64,000 nucleotides of DNA from positions 309,738 to 373,737 of the forward strand of contig CAWGRF010000030.1 in assembly GCA_963824935.1 (NCBI GenBank), written 5' to 3'. A program made the translations under genes and the position numbers. The notes beneath the pieces were generated by a model. The model did not search any database and was not told the origin of the DNA. It worked only from the letters and a program-made list of their open reading frames with translations. This DNA comes from JACCZX01 sp963824935 (GTDB taxonomy: Bacteria > Pseudomonadota > Gammaproteobacteria > Burkholderiales > Burkholderiaceae_F). Positions 28,082 to 36,877 of this stretch are shown piece by piece (position 1 is the stretch's first letter; the number at the start of each line of letters is the position of its first letter).

Positions 28082-29203
28082 TCAGCCGCCGATGTACGAC
28101 ATCTCGACCTTCGGCATCTTGGCGGTCGCCTCGGTGCGCAGCTCGGAGTACCGGTCGCTGCGTGCGCTCCAGATGGCGCCAATCGCCGCTTCGAGTTGTT
28201 GATCGGTTGACGGCGCGTGCTGCTGATCGCCGCGCAGCAGCGAGCGCAAGTCGTAGCCGTGACTGGCGAACAGGCACAGGTAAAGCTTGCCCTCGGTCGA
28301 CAGGCGCGCACGCGTGCAATCGCGGCAAAACGCCTGCGAAACGCTGGAGATCACGCCGATCTCGCCTTGTCCGTCGCGATAGCGCCAGCGTTCGGCAACT
28401 TCGCCGGCGTAGTTGGCATCGATCGGCTCGAGCGGAAATGCTTCTGCGATCCGCTCGACAACTTCGGCGGACGGCACGACTTCGTCTAACCGCCAGCCGT
28501 TGGACGTGCCCACATCCATGTACTCGATGAATCGCACGATGTGGCCGGTGCCGCGAAAGTGTCGCGCCATCGCTGCGATCTCGCGCTCGTTGACGCCGCG
28601 TTTGACGACCATGTTGATCTTGATTGGCGTTAAGCCTGCGGCGGCGGCTGCATTGATGCCTTCCAGAACATCGCGTACCGGAAAGTCGACATCGTTCATC
28701 TGCCTGAATGTGGCATCGTCGAGCCCGTCAAGCGAGACGGTAATCCGCTTCAAACCGGCGTCCGCGAGCTGCTGCGCCTTGCGTGCAAGTACTGAACCGT
28801 TGGTCGTCAACGCGATGTCAAGATCTTTACCGTCGCGAGTTCTCAGCTGCGACAGCATCGCGACCAGCTTGTGCAGATCCTTACGCAGCAAGGGCTCGCC
28901 GCCGGTCAGTCGGATTTTCTCCACGCCGTGTGCGATGAACGCCTGTGCGAGCTGCGTGATTTCCTCGAAGGTCAGCAGATCGGCATGGCGCAGGAATTGA
29001 TAGTCGGCATCGAACACCTCCTTCGGCATGCAGTACGTGCAGCGAAAGTTGCAGCGATCGGTCACCGAAACGCGCAGGTCTCGCAGTGTCCGTCCGAGCC
29101 GGTCGGTGACTTGACCTGTCTGCTGGTTCGACTGGCTGGCAATCGCTTGACGCGGCGGCAGAGCCACGCGCGAGTCGACCAGCGGGATCACACGCGCCGT
29201 CAT
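28082..29203 (-). CDS. moaA: GTP 3',8-cyclase MoaA
   Basis: A 373-residue radical SAM enzyme catalysing the first step of molybdenum cofactor synthesis with MoaC. The N-terminal cluster motif is TDRCNFRCTYCMP. The C-terminal second 4Fe-4S cluster motif is FCRDCTRARLSTEGKLYLC, and the C-terminal Gly-Gly needed for activity is present (SYIGG). LTGGEPLLRKDLHKL binds SAM. mobA follows by nine bases. moaC is not in the window. Confidence 0.95.
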   Translation of the reverse strand: MTARVIPLVDSRVALPPRQAIASQSNQQTGQVTDRLGRTLRDLRVSVTDRCNFRCTYCMPKEVFDADYQFLRHADLLTFEEITQLAQAFIAHGVEKIRLTGGEPLLRKDLHKLVAMLSQLRTRDGKDLDIALTTNGSVLARKAQQLADAGLKRITVSLDGLDDATFRQMNDVDFPVRDVLEGINAAAAAGLTPIKINMVVKRGVNEREIAAMARHFRGTGHIVRFIEYMDVGTSNGWRLDEVVPSAEVVERIAEAFPLEPIDANYAGEVAERWRYRDGQGEIGVISSVSQAFCRDCTRARLSTEGKLYLCLFASHGYDLRSLLRGDQQHAPSTDQQLEAAIGAIWSARSDRYSELRTEATAKMPKVEMSYIGG

Positions 29204-29245
29204 GGGACGATGTTACTGCTCGCCACTGGCATTGTGCCGCACTGG

Positions 29246-29985
29246 CTAAACGCTCGCGCGCTCTGTGGCGCGTTGGCGTGTTTCAATCTGCTGCAACGGA
29301 GCATCGTCGAGCGGCGGTAGCACAGGACGCTCTCGCGGCGTATGCACGGTCGTCGGTTCCGCTGCCATTTTCGCCTGCGTTGCGGCGTGCTTGTCGGCCG
29401 CAGTCTGTACCAGCGTTAGCCCAGCGCCTTGCAGCACCGGTTCCAGCTCATCGATCGGTAGCGGTGCCGGCTGAACCACTGGCAAGGCGATGATCGTCGG
29501 CGCGCTGACTACCGGCGGCACGCGCACGGCGGTGATATGGCTTACAACCAGGGCTTCCCGCTCTGGCTCGCTCGGTGGCGCAACTTCGACCGGGATCAGC
29601 GGCGCCTCATTGATCGCCGCGCCAACCGTCGCGCTAGTCGTTGCGCGCTCGCCAGTTTCCACCTCATCGACATCGGTTACGGCCGCGCCGCCGTTGCCGA
29701 AGAGCGGCGCCGTTTCGCCGCACCGTCAGCGCCGCGTCCGCCGCGCCCACGCCGCCGTCTCCTTCTGCGGCCACGCGGATCCTCCTGTCCTTCAGTTCGC
29801 TGCGCGTCGGCTGCCACTGTGTCCGCGGTGACCAGTGAGCCAATCGATGGCGAAGGACCGATATCCTCGGGCATCGTCAATCGCTCGACCGGCTCCGCAA
29901 CGGCCTGTTTGCTTTTCTCCGGACGGGGACGAGGTCTGCGCTTCTCAGCCGTTTCTTCCACCGCGCGCACTTCCGGCTGCGTCAC
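29246..29985 (-). pseudogene. rne: RNase E C-terminal scaffold region, out of frame with the catalytic part
   Basis: Two further open segments continue the RNase E C-terminus. The first (from about 29985) reads TQPEVRAVEETAEKRRP and an Arg/Gly-rich run. After one more missing base near 29715 the frame reads ETAPLFGNGGAAVTDVDEVE and ends PLQQIETRQRATERASV, a tail typical of betaproteobacterial RNase E. The arrangement implies two one-base deletions, at about 29985-29987 and 29715, relative to an intact gene of about 952 residues. If real, the degradosome scaffold half would be lost while catalysis remains. Confidence 0.8.
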
Positions 29986-32102
29986 TTGGGACGCGCGCCC
30001 TTGCCGTCGGCCTTCGGCGCTGCGGCTGCTGGACGGGGTTCGGCGCGGCGTTTTGCCTCGTGCTCGCCAGCGCGCGCTTCGCCTTCCCGCTTGCTATCGC
30101 GACGATCGCCGCGCTTGCCATCGCGCCGGTGATCGCGGCGACCGTCGCGATCACCGCGGCCACGGTGACGCTCGCCTCGACCGTGGTCACGCGCGCCTGT
30201 CTTCTCTCGCACTGCCGCCGCAGGCACCACGATCGGCGCCGGCTCCGCGGCATCGCTGCCGGTGAAGAATGCGACGATGCGATCCCATAGCCCGCCCTTG
30301 GCGGCTTGTGCGGGGGCGTGTGCCGGCAATGAGGCCGCGGCCTGCGTCGGCACCACCGGCGCCGGCGTCTCGGGCACGATCCCTTTGACTACGGCCTCCT
30401 GCCGCGCGCGTGCGCGCTCATCGTCAACCTTGCCGCCGAATTTGCCCCCTACATACGGTGTGTCCGTGCTCGGTGCGAGTTCTGCCGCGCGCTCGAAGCT
30501 GGCCTTCGCCACGTCGAGCCGCGCATCGTCATGGCGCAGGCGCTCGATGTGGTAGTGCGGCGTTTCCAGAAACTTGTTCGGGATCAGCACGACGGACAGG
30601 CGCAACCGCGCTTCGATCTTCGCGATGTCGGCGCGTTTCTCATTGAGCAGATAGCTGGCGACCTCGACGGGCACCTGCGCGTGGACCGCGGCAGTGCCTT
30701 CCTTCATCGCCTCTTCCTGCAGGATGCGCAGGATGTGCAGCGCCGAACTCTCGGTATCTCGGATCACGCCGACGCCGTTGCAGCGCGGACACGTAACATG
30801 GCTGCCTTCATTCAGCGCCGGTCGAATGCGTTGGCGCGACAACTCCATCAGGCCGAAGCGCGAGATCTTGCCCATCTGCACCCGAGCACGGTCGTAGTGC
30901 AGCGCGTCTTTCAGACGGTTCTCGACCTGGCGCTGGTTCTTCAGATCCTCCATGTCGATGAAGTCGATGACGATCAACCCACCCAAGTCGCGCAGCCGTA
31001 GCTGCCGCGCGACCTCGTCGGCCGCTTCCATATTCGTGCGCATCGCAGTTTCTTCGATATCCGAGCCCTTGGTGGCACGCGCCGAGTTCACATCGACAGA
31101 GACCAACGCTTCGGTGTGATCGACCACGATCGAGCCGCCCGAAGGCAGCGGCACCTGGCGCGAGTAGGCGGTCTCGATCTGGTGCTCGATCTGAAAACGC
31201 GAAAACAGCGGCACGTCATCCTTGTAGCGCTTCACCCGCTGCAGGTTGTCGGGCATCACGTGCGCCATGAATTGCCGCGCCTGCTCGTAGATGTCGTCGG
31301 TGTCGACCAGGATTTCGCCGATCTCGGGATGGAAGTAATCGCGGATCGCACGGATCACCAGATTCGATTCCTCGACGATCAGAAACGGAGGTGGATTCGC
31401 GCGCTTCAGCCGCTGGCCGTCAGGCCCGCTGCTGCTATCGACATACGTGGTTATCTTTTTGTCCGGCTGCTCCGGATCGTTGACAGTCAGTTCGAACTGC
31501 GGCCGCGCTGCACCCTCGATCGCGTGCCACAACTTCATCAGGTAGTTCAGATCCCACTGCAGTTCTTCGACGGCGCGGCCGATTCCTGCGGTGCGCGCAA
31601 TGATCGACATGCCCGATGGCAGGTCGAGCTGGTCCATCGTCTCGCGCAACTCCTGGCGGTCTTCGCCTTCGATGCGGCGCGACACGCCACCGCCGCGCGG
31701 GTTGTTCGGCATCAGCACCAGATAGCGCCCGGCCAGCGAGACGAAGGTCGTCAGCGCGGCACCCTTGTTGCCGCGCTCTTCCTTCTCGATCTGGACGATC
31801 AGCTCCTGGCCCTCTTTCAGCGCATCCTGGATGCGCGCACTGCGGACATCGACGCCATCTCGGAAATAGATTTTCGATACTTCCTTGAACGGCAGAAAAC
31901 CGTGGCGCTCTTCACCGTAATCGACGAAGCAGGCTTCTAGGCTGGGCTCGACGCGGGTAACGACGCCCTTGTAGATGTTGGACTTGCGCTGTTCGCGCCC
32001 CGCGGTTTCGATATCGATGTCGACCAGCCTCTGGCCGTCGACGATCGCCACGCGCAGCTCTTCTGCATGCGTGGCATTGAACAACATGCGTTTCATTAGC
32101 AC
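29982..32102 (-). CDS. rne: Ribonuclease E, catalytic half plus start of the C-terminal region
   Basis: A 706-residue open frame of the endoribonuclease that starts mRNA decay and processes rRNA and tRNA. It shows MKRMLFNATHAEELRVAIVD, an S1 domain (IYKGVVTRVEPSLEACFVDYG), the DNase I-like domain with DHTEALVSVDVNSARATKG and LIVIDFIDMED, and the zinc-link TCPRCNGVGVIRD. The C-terminal half from about residue 520 is low-complexity, Lys/Arg/Glu-rich, and the frame stops at 29982 where homologues continue. The start used is M3 or M1 at 32102. A long leader precedes it, divergent from rluC. Confidence 0.93.
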   Translation of the reverse strand: MLMKRMLFNATHAEELRVAIVDGQRLVDIDIETAGREQRKSNIYKGVVTRVEPSLEACFVDYGEERHGFLPFKEVSKIYFRDGVDVRSARIQDALKEGQELIVQIEKEERGNKGAALTTFVSLAGRYLVLMPNNPRGGGVSRRIEGEDRQELRETMDQLDLPSGMSIIARTAGIGRAVEELQWDLNYLMKLWHAIEGAARPQFELTVNDPEQPDKKITTYVDSSSGPDGQRLKRANPPPFLIVEESNLVIRAIRDYFHPEIGEILVDTDDIYEQARQFMAHVMPDNLQRVKRYKDDVPLFSRFQIEHQIETAYSRQVPLPSGGSIVVDHTEALVSVDVNSARATKGSDIEETAMRTNMEAADEVARQLRLRDLGGLIVIDFIDMEDLKNQRQVENRLKDALHYDRARVQMGKISRFGLMELSRQRIRPALNEGSHVTCPRCNGVGVIRDTESSALHILRILQEEAMKEGTAAVHAQVPVEVASYLLNEKRADIAKIEARLRLSVVLIPNKFLETPHYHIERLRHDDARLDVAKASFERAAELAPSTDTPYVGGKFGGKVDDERARARQEAVVKGIVPETPAPVVPTQAAASLPAHAPAQAAKGGLWDRIVAFFTGSDAAEPAPIVVPAAAVREKTGARDHGRGERHRGRGDRDGRRDHRRDGKRGDRRDSKREGEARAGEHEAKRRAEPRPAAAAPKADGKGARPK

Positions 32103-32586
32103 TCCCTGCGCCTTCGTACGGGCGCTGTCGTGCTGAAACGAAGCGGACGGGAAACTCGAGTTTCAGGTTTCCTGAACGGAGCGCGCCTGTGCCGCAGGTT
32201 CGCGGTGGGACAGGGTGCAGCGTGCGATCGGATCTCCGCGCGCAGTCACGCACCGGCCGGCGCTGCAGGGCGCGGCTGGGAATTTTTCTCGTGAAGGGGC
32301 GGATCGCATGGAGCTCTGTGCAGAATGTCTGGTCTCGTTAGTCTCGCTAGCCTGTTAACCCCGAACGAATCGTTTCAGCGAGCCCCGCATATCGCGCGGC
32401 TCGGGTGCAGTCGCCGCGAAACGCCGCGCGACCGCGAATTCAGGAGGTGGCAACCACCGCCTCCACATGCCGCGGACGCCTAAGCGCCGGCGGGCCTGTG
32501 CGGAAATGAGCAAAGCTACAATCTCCGCGCTGCGGGTTCTTAAAAGCCTTGGCTTGTAACGTCCCGACGGCGCGAGTATAGGCAAG
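32103..32586. other. Divergent control region between rne and rluC, likely long rne leader
   Basis: About 484 bases with no convincing gene. In many proteobacteria rne has a long 5' leader through which RNase E controls its own mRNA; the size here leaves room for that. On the rluC side TTGTAA (32554-32559) and TATAGG (32577-32582) are 17 bases apart, but would place transcription start at or after the rluC ATG, so I do not call a promoter. No RNA family is recognised. Confidence 0.45.
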
Positions 32587-33630
32587 ATGGGCACTGCGCG
32601 TAAAACACGAAAAGGGACGGTTGACGAGCAGGCCGGCGAACTGGCCGGATGGGAGTCAGAAGTTCCGCGCGCCGACCGTGCCTCATATCGAACCATTGGC
32701 CCCGATTACGAGGGACAACGCCTCGACAACTATCTGATCCGCATCGCCAAGGGCGTGCCCAAAAGCCATGTGTATCGGATCGTGCGTCAGGGCGAGGTCA
32801 GGGTGAACAAGGGCAGGGTAGCGGCCGATTACCGGCTGGTGGCAGGCGATCAGGTCCGGATTCCGCCCTTGCGGCTCGCAGAGCGGGCGCCCGCTCGGTT
32901 GGTGGCGGTGCCGCTGCCCGCGATGCCGCCGGTTCTGTTTGAAGATGAACATCTGATCGCGATCGACAAGCCCGCTGGTCTGGCTGCGCACGGCGGCAGC
33001 GGCATCGCGCACGGATTGATCGAACGTGTGCGTGCGGCGCGGCCGAATCAGCCGTTTCTCGAGCTGGTGCATCGGCTCGATCGCGAAACATCGGGCATTC
33101 TGCTGCTCGCCAAATCGCGTCGCGCGTTACTCGAGCTGCACGACGATCTGCGCGAGGGCCGCGTCGAAAAGCGTTACACGGCGCTGGTCAAGGGCGATTG
33201 GGTCAACGATCGGCAGCACGTCCGATTGCCGCTTACCAAGTACGTCAATCGGCATGGTGAGCGCAGGGTCAGTGTGGACGCCGACGGCATGGCGTCACAC
33301 ACGGTATTCAGCCTGAACAAACGCTACGGCGACTTCTCGCTGCTCGAAGCCGATCTCAGGACCGGGCGCACGCATCAGATTCGTGTGCACCTGGCGCATC
33401 TCGGATTTCCGATCGTTGGCGACGACAAGTATGGCGACTTCGAGCTGAACAAGCGGGTGGCGCGCGGCGCTGATGCATCGCGGCGCCTGGCACGCATGTT
33501 CCTGCACGCGGGCGCGACGCGCTTCAAGCACCCGGTGACCAGCCGACCGATGGCTCTCGAGGCGCCGTTGCCGAGCGAGTGTTCGGAGTTTCTCAGAGGT
33601 CTTGCTGCAAGGCCCGATGCGCCACTTTGA
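32587..33630 (+). CDS. rluC: 23S rRNA pseudouridine synthase RluC
   Basis: A 347-residue RluA-family enzyme, predicted to modify 23S rRNA uridines 955, 2504 and 2580. An N-terminal S4 domain (GQRLDNYLIRIAKGVPKSHVYR) is followed by the catalytic HRLDRETSGILLLAKSR motif with its Asp, and RTGRTHQIRVHLAHLGFPI, quoted in part as GRTHQIRVHLAH. It is divergent from rne, the conserved arrangement in proteobacteria. It overlaps the next gene by 14 bases. Confidence 0.94.
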   Translation: MGTARKTRKGTVDEQAGELAGWESEVPRADRASYRTIGPDYEGQRLDNYLIRIAKGVPKSHVYRIVRQGEVRVNKGRVAADYRLVAGDQVRIPPLRLAERAPARLVAVPLPAMPPVLFEDEHLIAIDKPAGLAAHGGSGIAHGLIERVRAARPNQPFLELVHRLDRETSGILLLAKSRRALLELHDDLREGRVEKRYTALVKGDWVNDRQHVRLPLTKYVNRHGERRVSVDADGMASHTVFSLNKRYGDFSLLEADLRTGRTHQIRVHLAHLGFPIVGDDKYGDFELNKRVARGADASRRLARMFLHAGATRFKHPVTSRPMALEAPLPSECSEFLRGLAARPDAPL

Positions 33631-34315
33631 TCTGATCGTGTTCGATTGGGACGGCACGATCGTCGATTCGACGGCGACGATTGCGGCATGCATTCGCAGC
33701 GCCGCCGCCGATCTCAAGCTTGCAGTGCCGACGATTGAACAGGCGCGCCATGTGATCGGATTGGGCCTACTCGATGCTCTGGCGCATGCGGTGCCTGGTC
33801 TGGCGCTGGATCGCGCTGAGGAATTTTCCGCGCGCTACCGGCATCATTACCTGGCATGCGAGTCCGAGATCGTGCTGTTCGACGGAATGCGCGCATTACT
33901 CAGTGATCTTGATTCACGTGGAGTGCCGCTGGCAGTGGCGACCGGAAAGGGCCGGCGCGGATTGGCGCGCGCTTTCGAGTCGAGCGGGTTGGGGCGATTC
34001 TTTGCATCGTCGCGTTGCGCAGACGAGTCGCAGTCGAAGCCGCATCCGGCGATGTTGCTCGAACTTGCCGATGAGCTCGACGTGCAGCCCGAGAGGATGT
34101 TGATGATCGGCGACACGTCGCACGATCTGCAGATGGCGGCGGCCGCCGGTGTCAACGGCGTCGGCGTGACCTACGGCGCGCACTTGCATGCACACCTCGT
34201 GCAATATGCGCCGCTTGCGTTGATCGGTTCCGTGGCGGAGCTTTCTGCGTGGCTGACGGAAAATGTGTTCGTCCCCGGTCGCTTCGCGCCCGCCTCCCGC
34301 GGGGGCTCGCGATGA
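33617..34315 (+). CDS. HAD family hydrolase, phosphoglycolate-phosphatase-like
   Basis: A 232-residue HAD hydrolase with all four motifs: FDWDGTIVDST (nucleophile Asp), VATGKG, a Lys in QSKPHPAML and MIGDTSHDLQMA. The closest types are phosphoglycolate phosphatase and related sugar-phosphate phosphatases; substrate cannot be assigned. I chose ATG 33617 (MRHFDLIVFDWDG), inside the end of rluC. Its stop overlaps the Rieske ATG (ATGA), so rluC, this gene and the Rieske gene form one operon. Confidence 0.88.
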   Translation: MRHFDLIVFDWDGTIVDSTATIAACIRSAAADLKLAVPTIEQARHVIGLGLLDALAHAVPGLALDRAEEFSARYRHHYLACESEIVLFDGMRALLSDLDSRGVPLAVATGKGRRGLARAFESSGLGRFFASSRCADESQSKPHPAMLLELADELDVQPERMLMIGDTSHDLQMAAAAGVNGVGVTYGAHLHAHLVQYAPLALIGSVAELSAWLTENVFVPGRFAPASRGGSR

Positions 34316-34710
34316 GCTTGGGGCGGCCCGGCGCTCCTCGTGAAGCGTTAATCGACATCTGCGCGTCAACCGCGCTCCTCAATGGCGGCCGTGGCGTTCG
34401 TTTCGAAGTCGACGTCGGCGGACGCAATGTGCCTGCGTTTGCGATTCGCTATGGCGGCCGCGCGTTTGCCTACCTGAATCGCTGCGCACACGTCGCGATG
34501 GAACTCGACTGGCAGTCGGGATCGTTCTTCGACATCGATGCCGAGCACCTGCTGTGCTCGACGCACGGCGCGCTCTACGATCCAGCCACCGGCGCGTGCC
34601 GTGGCGGTGCCTGCACCGGATACGGCGGACTGCGCGCGTTGAAGGTCGTCGAGCGCGAAGGGCGCGTGCTGTGGCAGCCCGACGGCTATGCCGAGCCGCC
34701 TACCTACTAG
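34312..34710 (+). CDS. Rieske 2Fe-2S domain protein
   Basis: A 132-residue single-domain ferredoxin of the Rieske type. The cluster ligands are visible as CAHVAMELD and CSTHGALYDPATGAC, the CxH and CxxH boxes. It has no oxygenase or membrane part. Its partner is unknown; a small Rieske gene after the rluC-HAD pair is common in Burkholderiales. The start overlaps the HAD gene stop. In many relatives an S49 peptidase (sppA) follows; here the next gene is a convergent methyltransferase. Confidence 0.88.
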   Translation: MSLGRPGAPREALIDICASTALLNGGRGVRFEVDVGGRNVPAFAIRYGGRAFAYLNRCAHVAMELDWQSGSFFDIDAEHLLCSTHGALYDPATGACRGGACTGYGGLRALKVVEREGRVLWQPDGYAEPPTY

Positions 34711-34715
34711 ACGGA

Positions 34716-35432
34716 CTAGGACGCAAGCAGGCAAAAGACGGCCGGCCGCTTCGCTAACGACGGCAGCGCATCGGGCGGCGATTTTTGCCATTCGCCGACG
34801 GTGCGCTGACACACGGATTCGCCGTCGCCGGTGAGATCGACCGCTACCGCGAGCCGCGTCGCCGGCTCACACTGCTGCAGCAATGCATCGAACAACGCGG
34901 TGTTTCGATATGGCGTCTCGATAAAAATCTGCGTCTCGCCGGTCTTCGATTCGCGTTCGATCTGGCGGATGGCCGCCGTGCGCGCATCGGAAGCAATTGG
35001 CAGGTAGCCGTGAAAGCGGAAACGTTGTCCGTTTAGACCCGACGCCATCAGCGCCAGGACGATCGACGATGGGCCGACCAGCGGCTGCACGTTCCATCCG
35101 TTGCGATGAGCCGCGGCGACCAGCGTCGCACCGGGGTCGGCAATCGCCGGACAGCCTGCCTCGGACACCAGCGCCATATCGGCGCCGTCCTGCAGCGGCG
35201 CTAACCATTGCGCGATATGTGTATCGCGTGGCGCGTGACCGATTTCGACGATCGACAGTTGCCGCAACGGTACCGGATGTCCGAGCTGCTTCAAGAATGC
35301 ACGCGCCGATTTCGCGTCTTCAGCCAGAAAATGTTTGACATCGCGCGCAATCCGGATGACATCAGCCGGCAACGCGGCGCCAAGTGTTGCGGTTGAGATC
35401 GGTGACGGCAGCAGATAAAGCGTGCCGCTCAT
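34716..35432 (-). CDS. SAM-dependent methyltransferase, tetrapyrrole methylase family (RsmI-related)
   Basis: A 238-residue protein of the tetrapyrrole methylase fold. GTLYLLPSPI at the start, EAGCPAIADPGA and VQPLVGPSSIVLALMASGLNG resemble 16S rRNA 2'-O-methyltransferase RsmI, but it is about 45 residues shorter and lacks the RsmI C-terminal extension. Activity on rRNA is therefore uncertain. It overlaps the maf gene by four bases on the same strand, a pairing known from betaproteobacteria. Confidence 0.8.
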   Translation of the reverse strand: MSGTLYLLPSPISTATLGAALPADVIRIARDVKHFLAEDAKSARAFLKQLGHPVPLRQLSIVEIGHAPRDTHIAQWLAPLQDGADMALVSEAGCPAIADPGATLVAAAHRNGWNVQPLVGPSSIVLALMASGLNGQRFRFHGYLPIASDARTAAIRQIERESKTGETQIFIETPYRNTALFDALLQQCEPATRLAVAVDLTGDGESVCQRTVGEWQKSPPDALPSLAKRPAVFCLLAS

Positions 35433-36022
35433 TGGCGCTCGAGCACGTTGATGCCAGCGGCCGAAAGCATCGATGTCAGGCGAATCAATGGCAGACCGAT
35501 CAGAGCAGTCGGGTCGTCCGATTCAACCCGCTCGATCAGCGCGATGCCGAGCGACTCGATTTTCGCCGCGCCCGCGCAGTCGTAAGGCTGATCGGCGCGC
35601 AAGTACGCGTCGAGGTCTGCGCGCGGCAGGCTGCGGAATTCCACCGTCGTCGGCAGACAGTCGATCTGCAACTGATCGACGCGCGGGCCAATCACCGCCA
35701 CGGCCGTATTGAAGACCACTGTGTTGCCTTGCAGCGATTGCAGTTGGAGCAGAGCGGCATCGTGCGTATCGGGCTTGCCGAGCACGGTTCCGTCCAAGTC
35801 GGCTGTTTGATCTGAACCGATCACGACCGCGCCCGGAAAGCGCGCAGCGACGTTCGATGCCTTGGCACGCGCCAATCGCAGCGCGGTGTCACGCGGGCTC
35901 TCGGAGTTCAGCGCAGCTTCATCAACTTGCGGTGCGTGCACCTCGAATGGAAGGCGCAACCGCTCGAGCAGTTCACGCCGATAGCGCGAAGTCGATGCGA
36001 GTACGATCAGCGGACGAGCCAT
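35429..36022 (-). CDS. Maf family nucleoside triphosphate pyrophosphatase (YceF-like)
   Basis: A 197-residue house-cleaning pyrophosphatase, probably of the 7-methyl-GTP type (YceF). The substrate loop LASTSRYRRELLERL, DEAALNSESPRD and VIGSDQTADLDG motifs are visible. It is divergent from the DUF177-rpmF-plsX-fab cluster, with 33 bases between the starts, and overlaps the downstream methyltransferase. Specificity between m7GTP and dTTP/UTP cannot be proved from sequence. Confidence 0.9.
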   Translation of the reverse strand: MARPLIVLASTSRYRRELLERLRLPFEVHAPQVDEAALNSESPRDTALRLARAKASNVAARFPGAVVIGSDQTADLDGTVLGKPDTHDAALLQLQSLQGNTVVFNTAVAVIGPRVDQLQIDCLPTTVEFRSLPRADLDAYLRADQPYDCAGAAKIESLGIALIERVESDDPTALIGLPLIRLTSMLSAAGINVLERQ

Positions 36023-36055
36023 CGAATCAGTGTAGCGGCGCTGCGTAATTCTCCA

Positions 36056-36580
36056 ATGCCCCTCGAAACACAGGTCGACAGCTTTGAGCTCGCGCGCTCA
36101 CACCGCCGGCTCGAGGGCGAGATTGCGGTCGCGCGCTTGAGACGCCTCGCGGAATCGTTGGCGGCGACCGACGGCGTGCTGCACTACCGAATCGACGGCA
36201 TCGTCGACGACAGCGGCCATCCCGGCGCCGACCTGCATTTGAAGGGCCAGCTGCGACTGGTTTGCCAGCGCTGCAACGCGTTGCTTGATTTCGATCTCGA
36301 TCGCACGACGCGCTTTCGATTTGTCGCCAGCGAGGAAGAGCTCAACTCGCTACCGATCGAAGACACCGAAGTCGATGCCGTGGTCGGCTCGCGCACGATG
36401 AACATCCTTGACTGGATCGAAGACGAGGCGATCCTTTCATTACCGCTGGTGCCGCGCCATGATGAGTGTTCACCGCCGCTGACTACCGGGAGCGATTCGA
36501 GTGCGGCCGCGGCGCCGAATCCGTTCGCAGTGCTCGCTGCTCTGCGAAACGGCGGAGGCGGCAGCGAGCCGCGCGGCTGA
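36056..36580 (+). CDS. yceD: DUF177 (YceD) family protein, large ribosomal subunit accumulation protein
   Basis: A 174-residue protein of the DUF177 family, linked to 23S rRNA accumulation and almost always next to rpmF. The Cys pair LRLVCQRCNALLDFDLD and the later DEAILSLPLVPRHDEC are family marks. I chose ATG 36056 (MPLETQVDSFELAR); a longer frame from 35927 lies antisense to maf and is not conserved. rpmF follows 77 bases later with its own candidate promoter. Confidence 0.88.
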   Translation: MPLETQVDSFELARSHRRLEGEIAVARLRRLAESLAATDGVLHYRIDGIVDDSGHPGADLHLKGQLRLVCQRCNALLDFDLDRTTRFRFVASEEELNSLPIEDTEVDAVVGSRTMNILDWIEDEAILSLPLVPRHDECSPPLTTGSDSSAAAAPNPFAVLAALRNGGGGSEPRG

Positions 36581-36627
36581 ATCTCATGCGGCCGACTTAG
36601 GAATGGATTTTCTCGACAACGCTCGGG

Positions 36628-36633
36628 TACAAT
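36628..36633 (+). promoter_or_regulatory. Candidate -10 element upstream of rpmF
   Basis: TACAAT at 36628-36633 is a near-consensus -10 box 24 bases before the rpmF ATG. No good -35 hexamer is at the standard spacing; TCGACA at 36613 is too close. It may allow rpmF and plsX to be transcribed independently of yceD. Weak evidence. Confidence 0.3.
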
Positions 36634-36657
36634 CGCCGCCTTTTCGCGGGGTTAGTC

Positions 36658-36840
36658 ATGGCTGTCCAGCAAAACAAGAAGTCATCGTCAAAGCGTGGGA
36701 TGCATCGCGCGCACGACTTTCTGACGAATCCGCCAACGGCGATCGAGCCGACAACCGGCGAGGTCCATCGTCGTCATCACATCAGCCCCACCGGTTTCTA
36801 CCGCGGCAAGAAGGTTCTTCAAACCAAGAGCGACGAGTAA
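36658..36840 (+). CDS. rpmF: 50S ribosomal protein L32
   Basis: A 60-residue ribosomal protein, basic throughout, starting MAVQQNKKSSSKRGMHRAHD and containing PTAIEPTTGEVHRRHH and GFYRGKKVL. It is of the Cys-free type, lacking the zinc-ribbon cysteines. It sits between yceD and plsX, the standard order linking ribosome and lipid synthesis genes. Confidence 0.96.
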   Translation: MAVQQNKKSSSKRGMHRAHDFLTNPPTAIEPTTGEVHRRHHISPTGFYRGKKVLQTKSDE

Positions 36841-36877
36841 GTCGCGCCCGGCCCGAATCCGGTTTGCACGATTCGCT

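Noticed and set aside
29536..30290. Plus-strand frames opposite the RNase E C-terminus
   Set aside because: They mirror the repetitive Lys/Arg/Glu codons of the real gene and contain only Arg/Ser/Ala runs.
32554..32582. Promoter TTGTAA-N17-TATAGG for rluC
   Set aside because: It would start transcription at or after the rluC ATG, so it conflicts with the only good start codon.
35927..36055. N-terminal extension of the DUF177 protein
   Set aside because: It lies antisense to maf and is not conserved in the family; ATG 36056 fits homologues.
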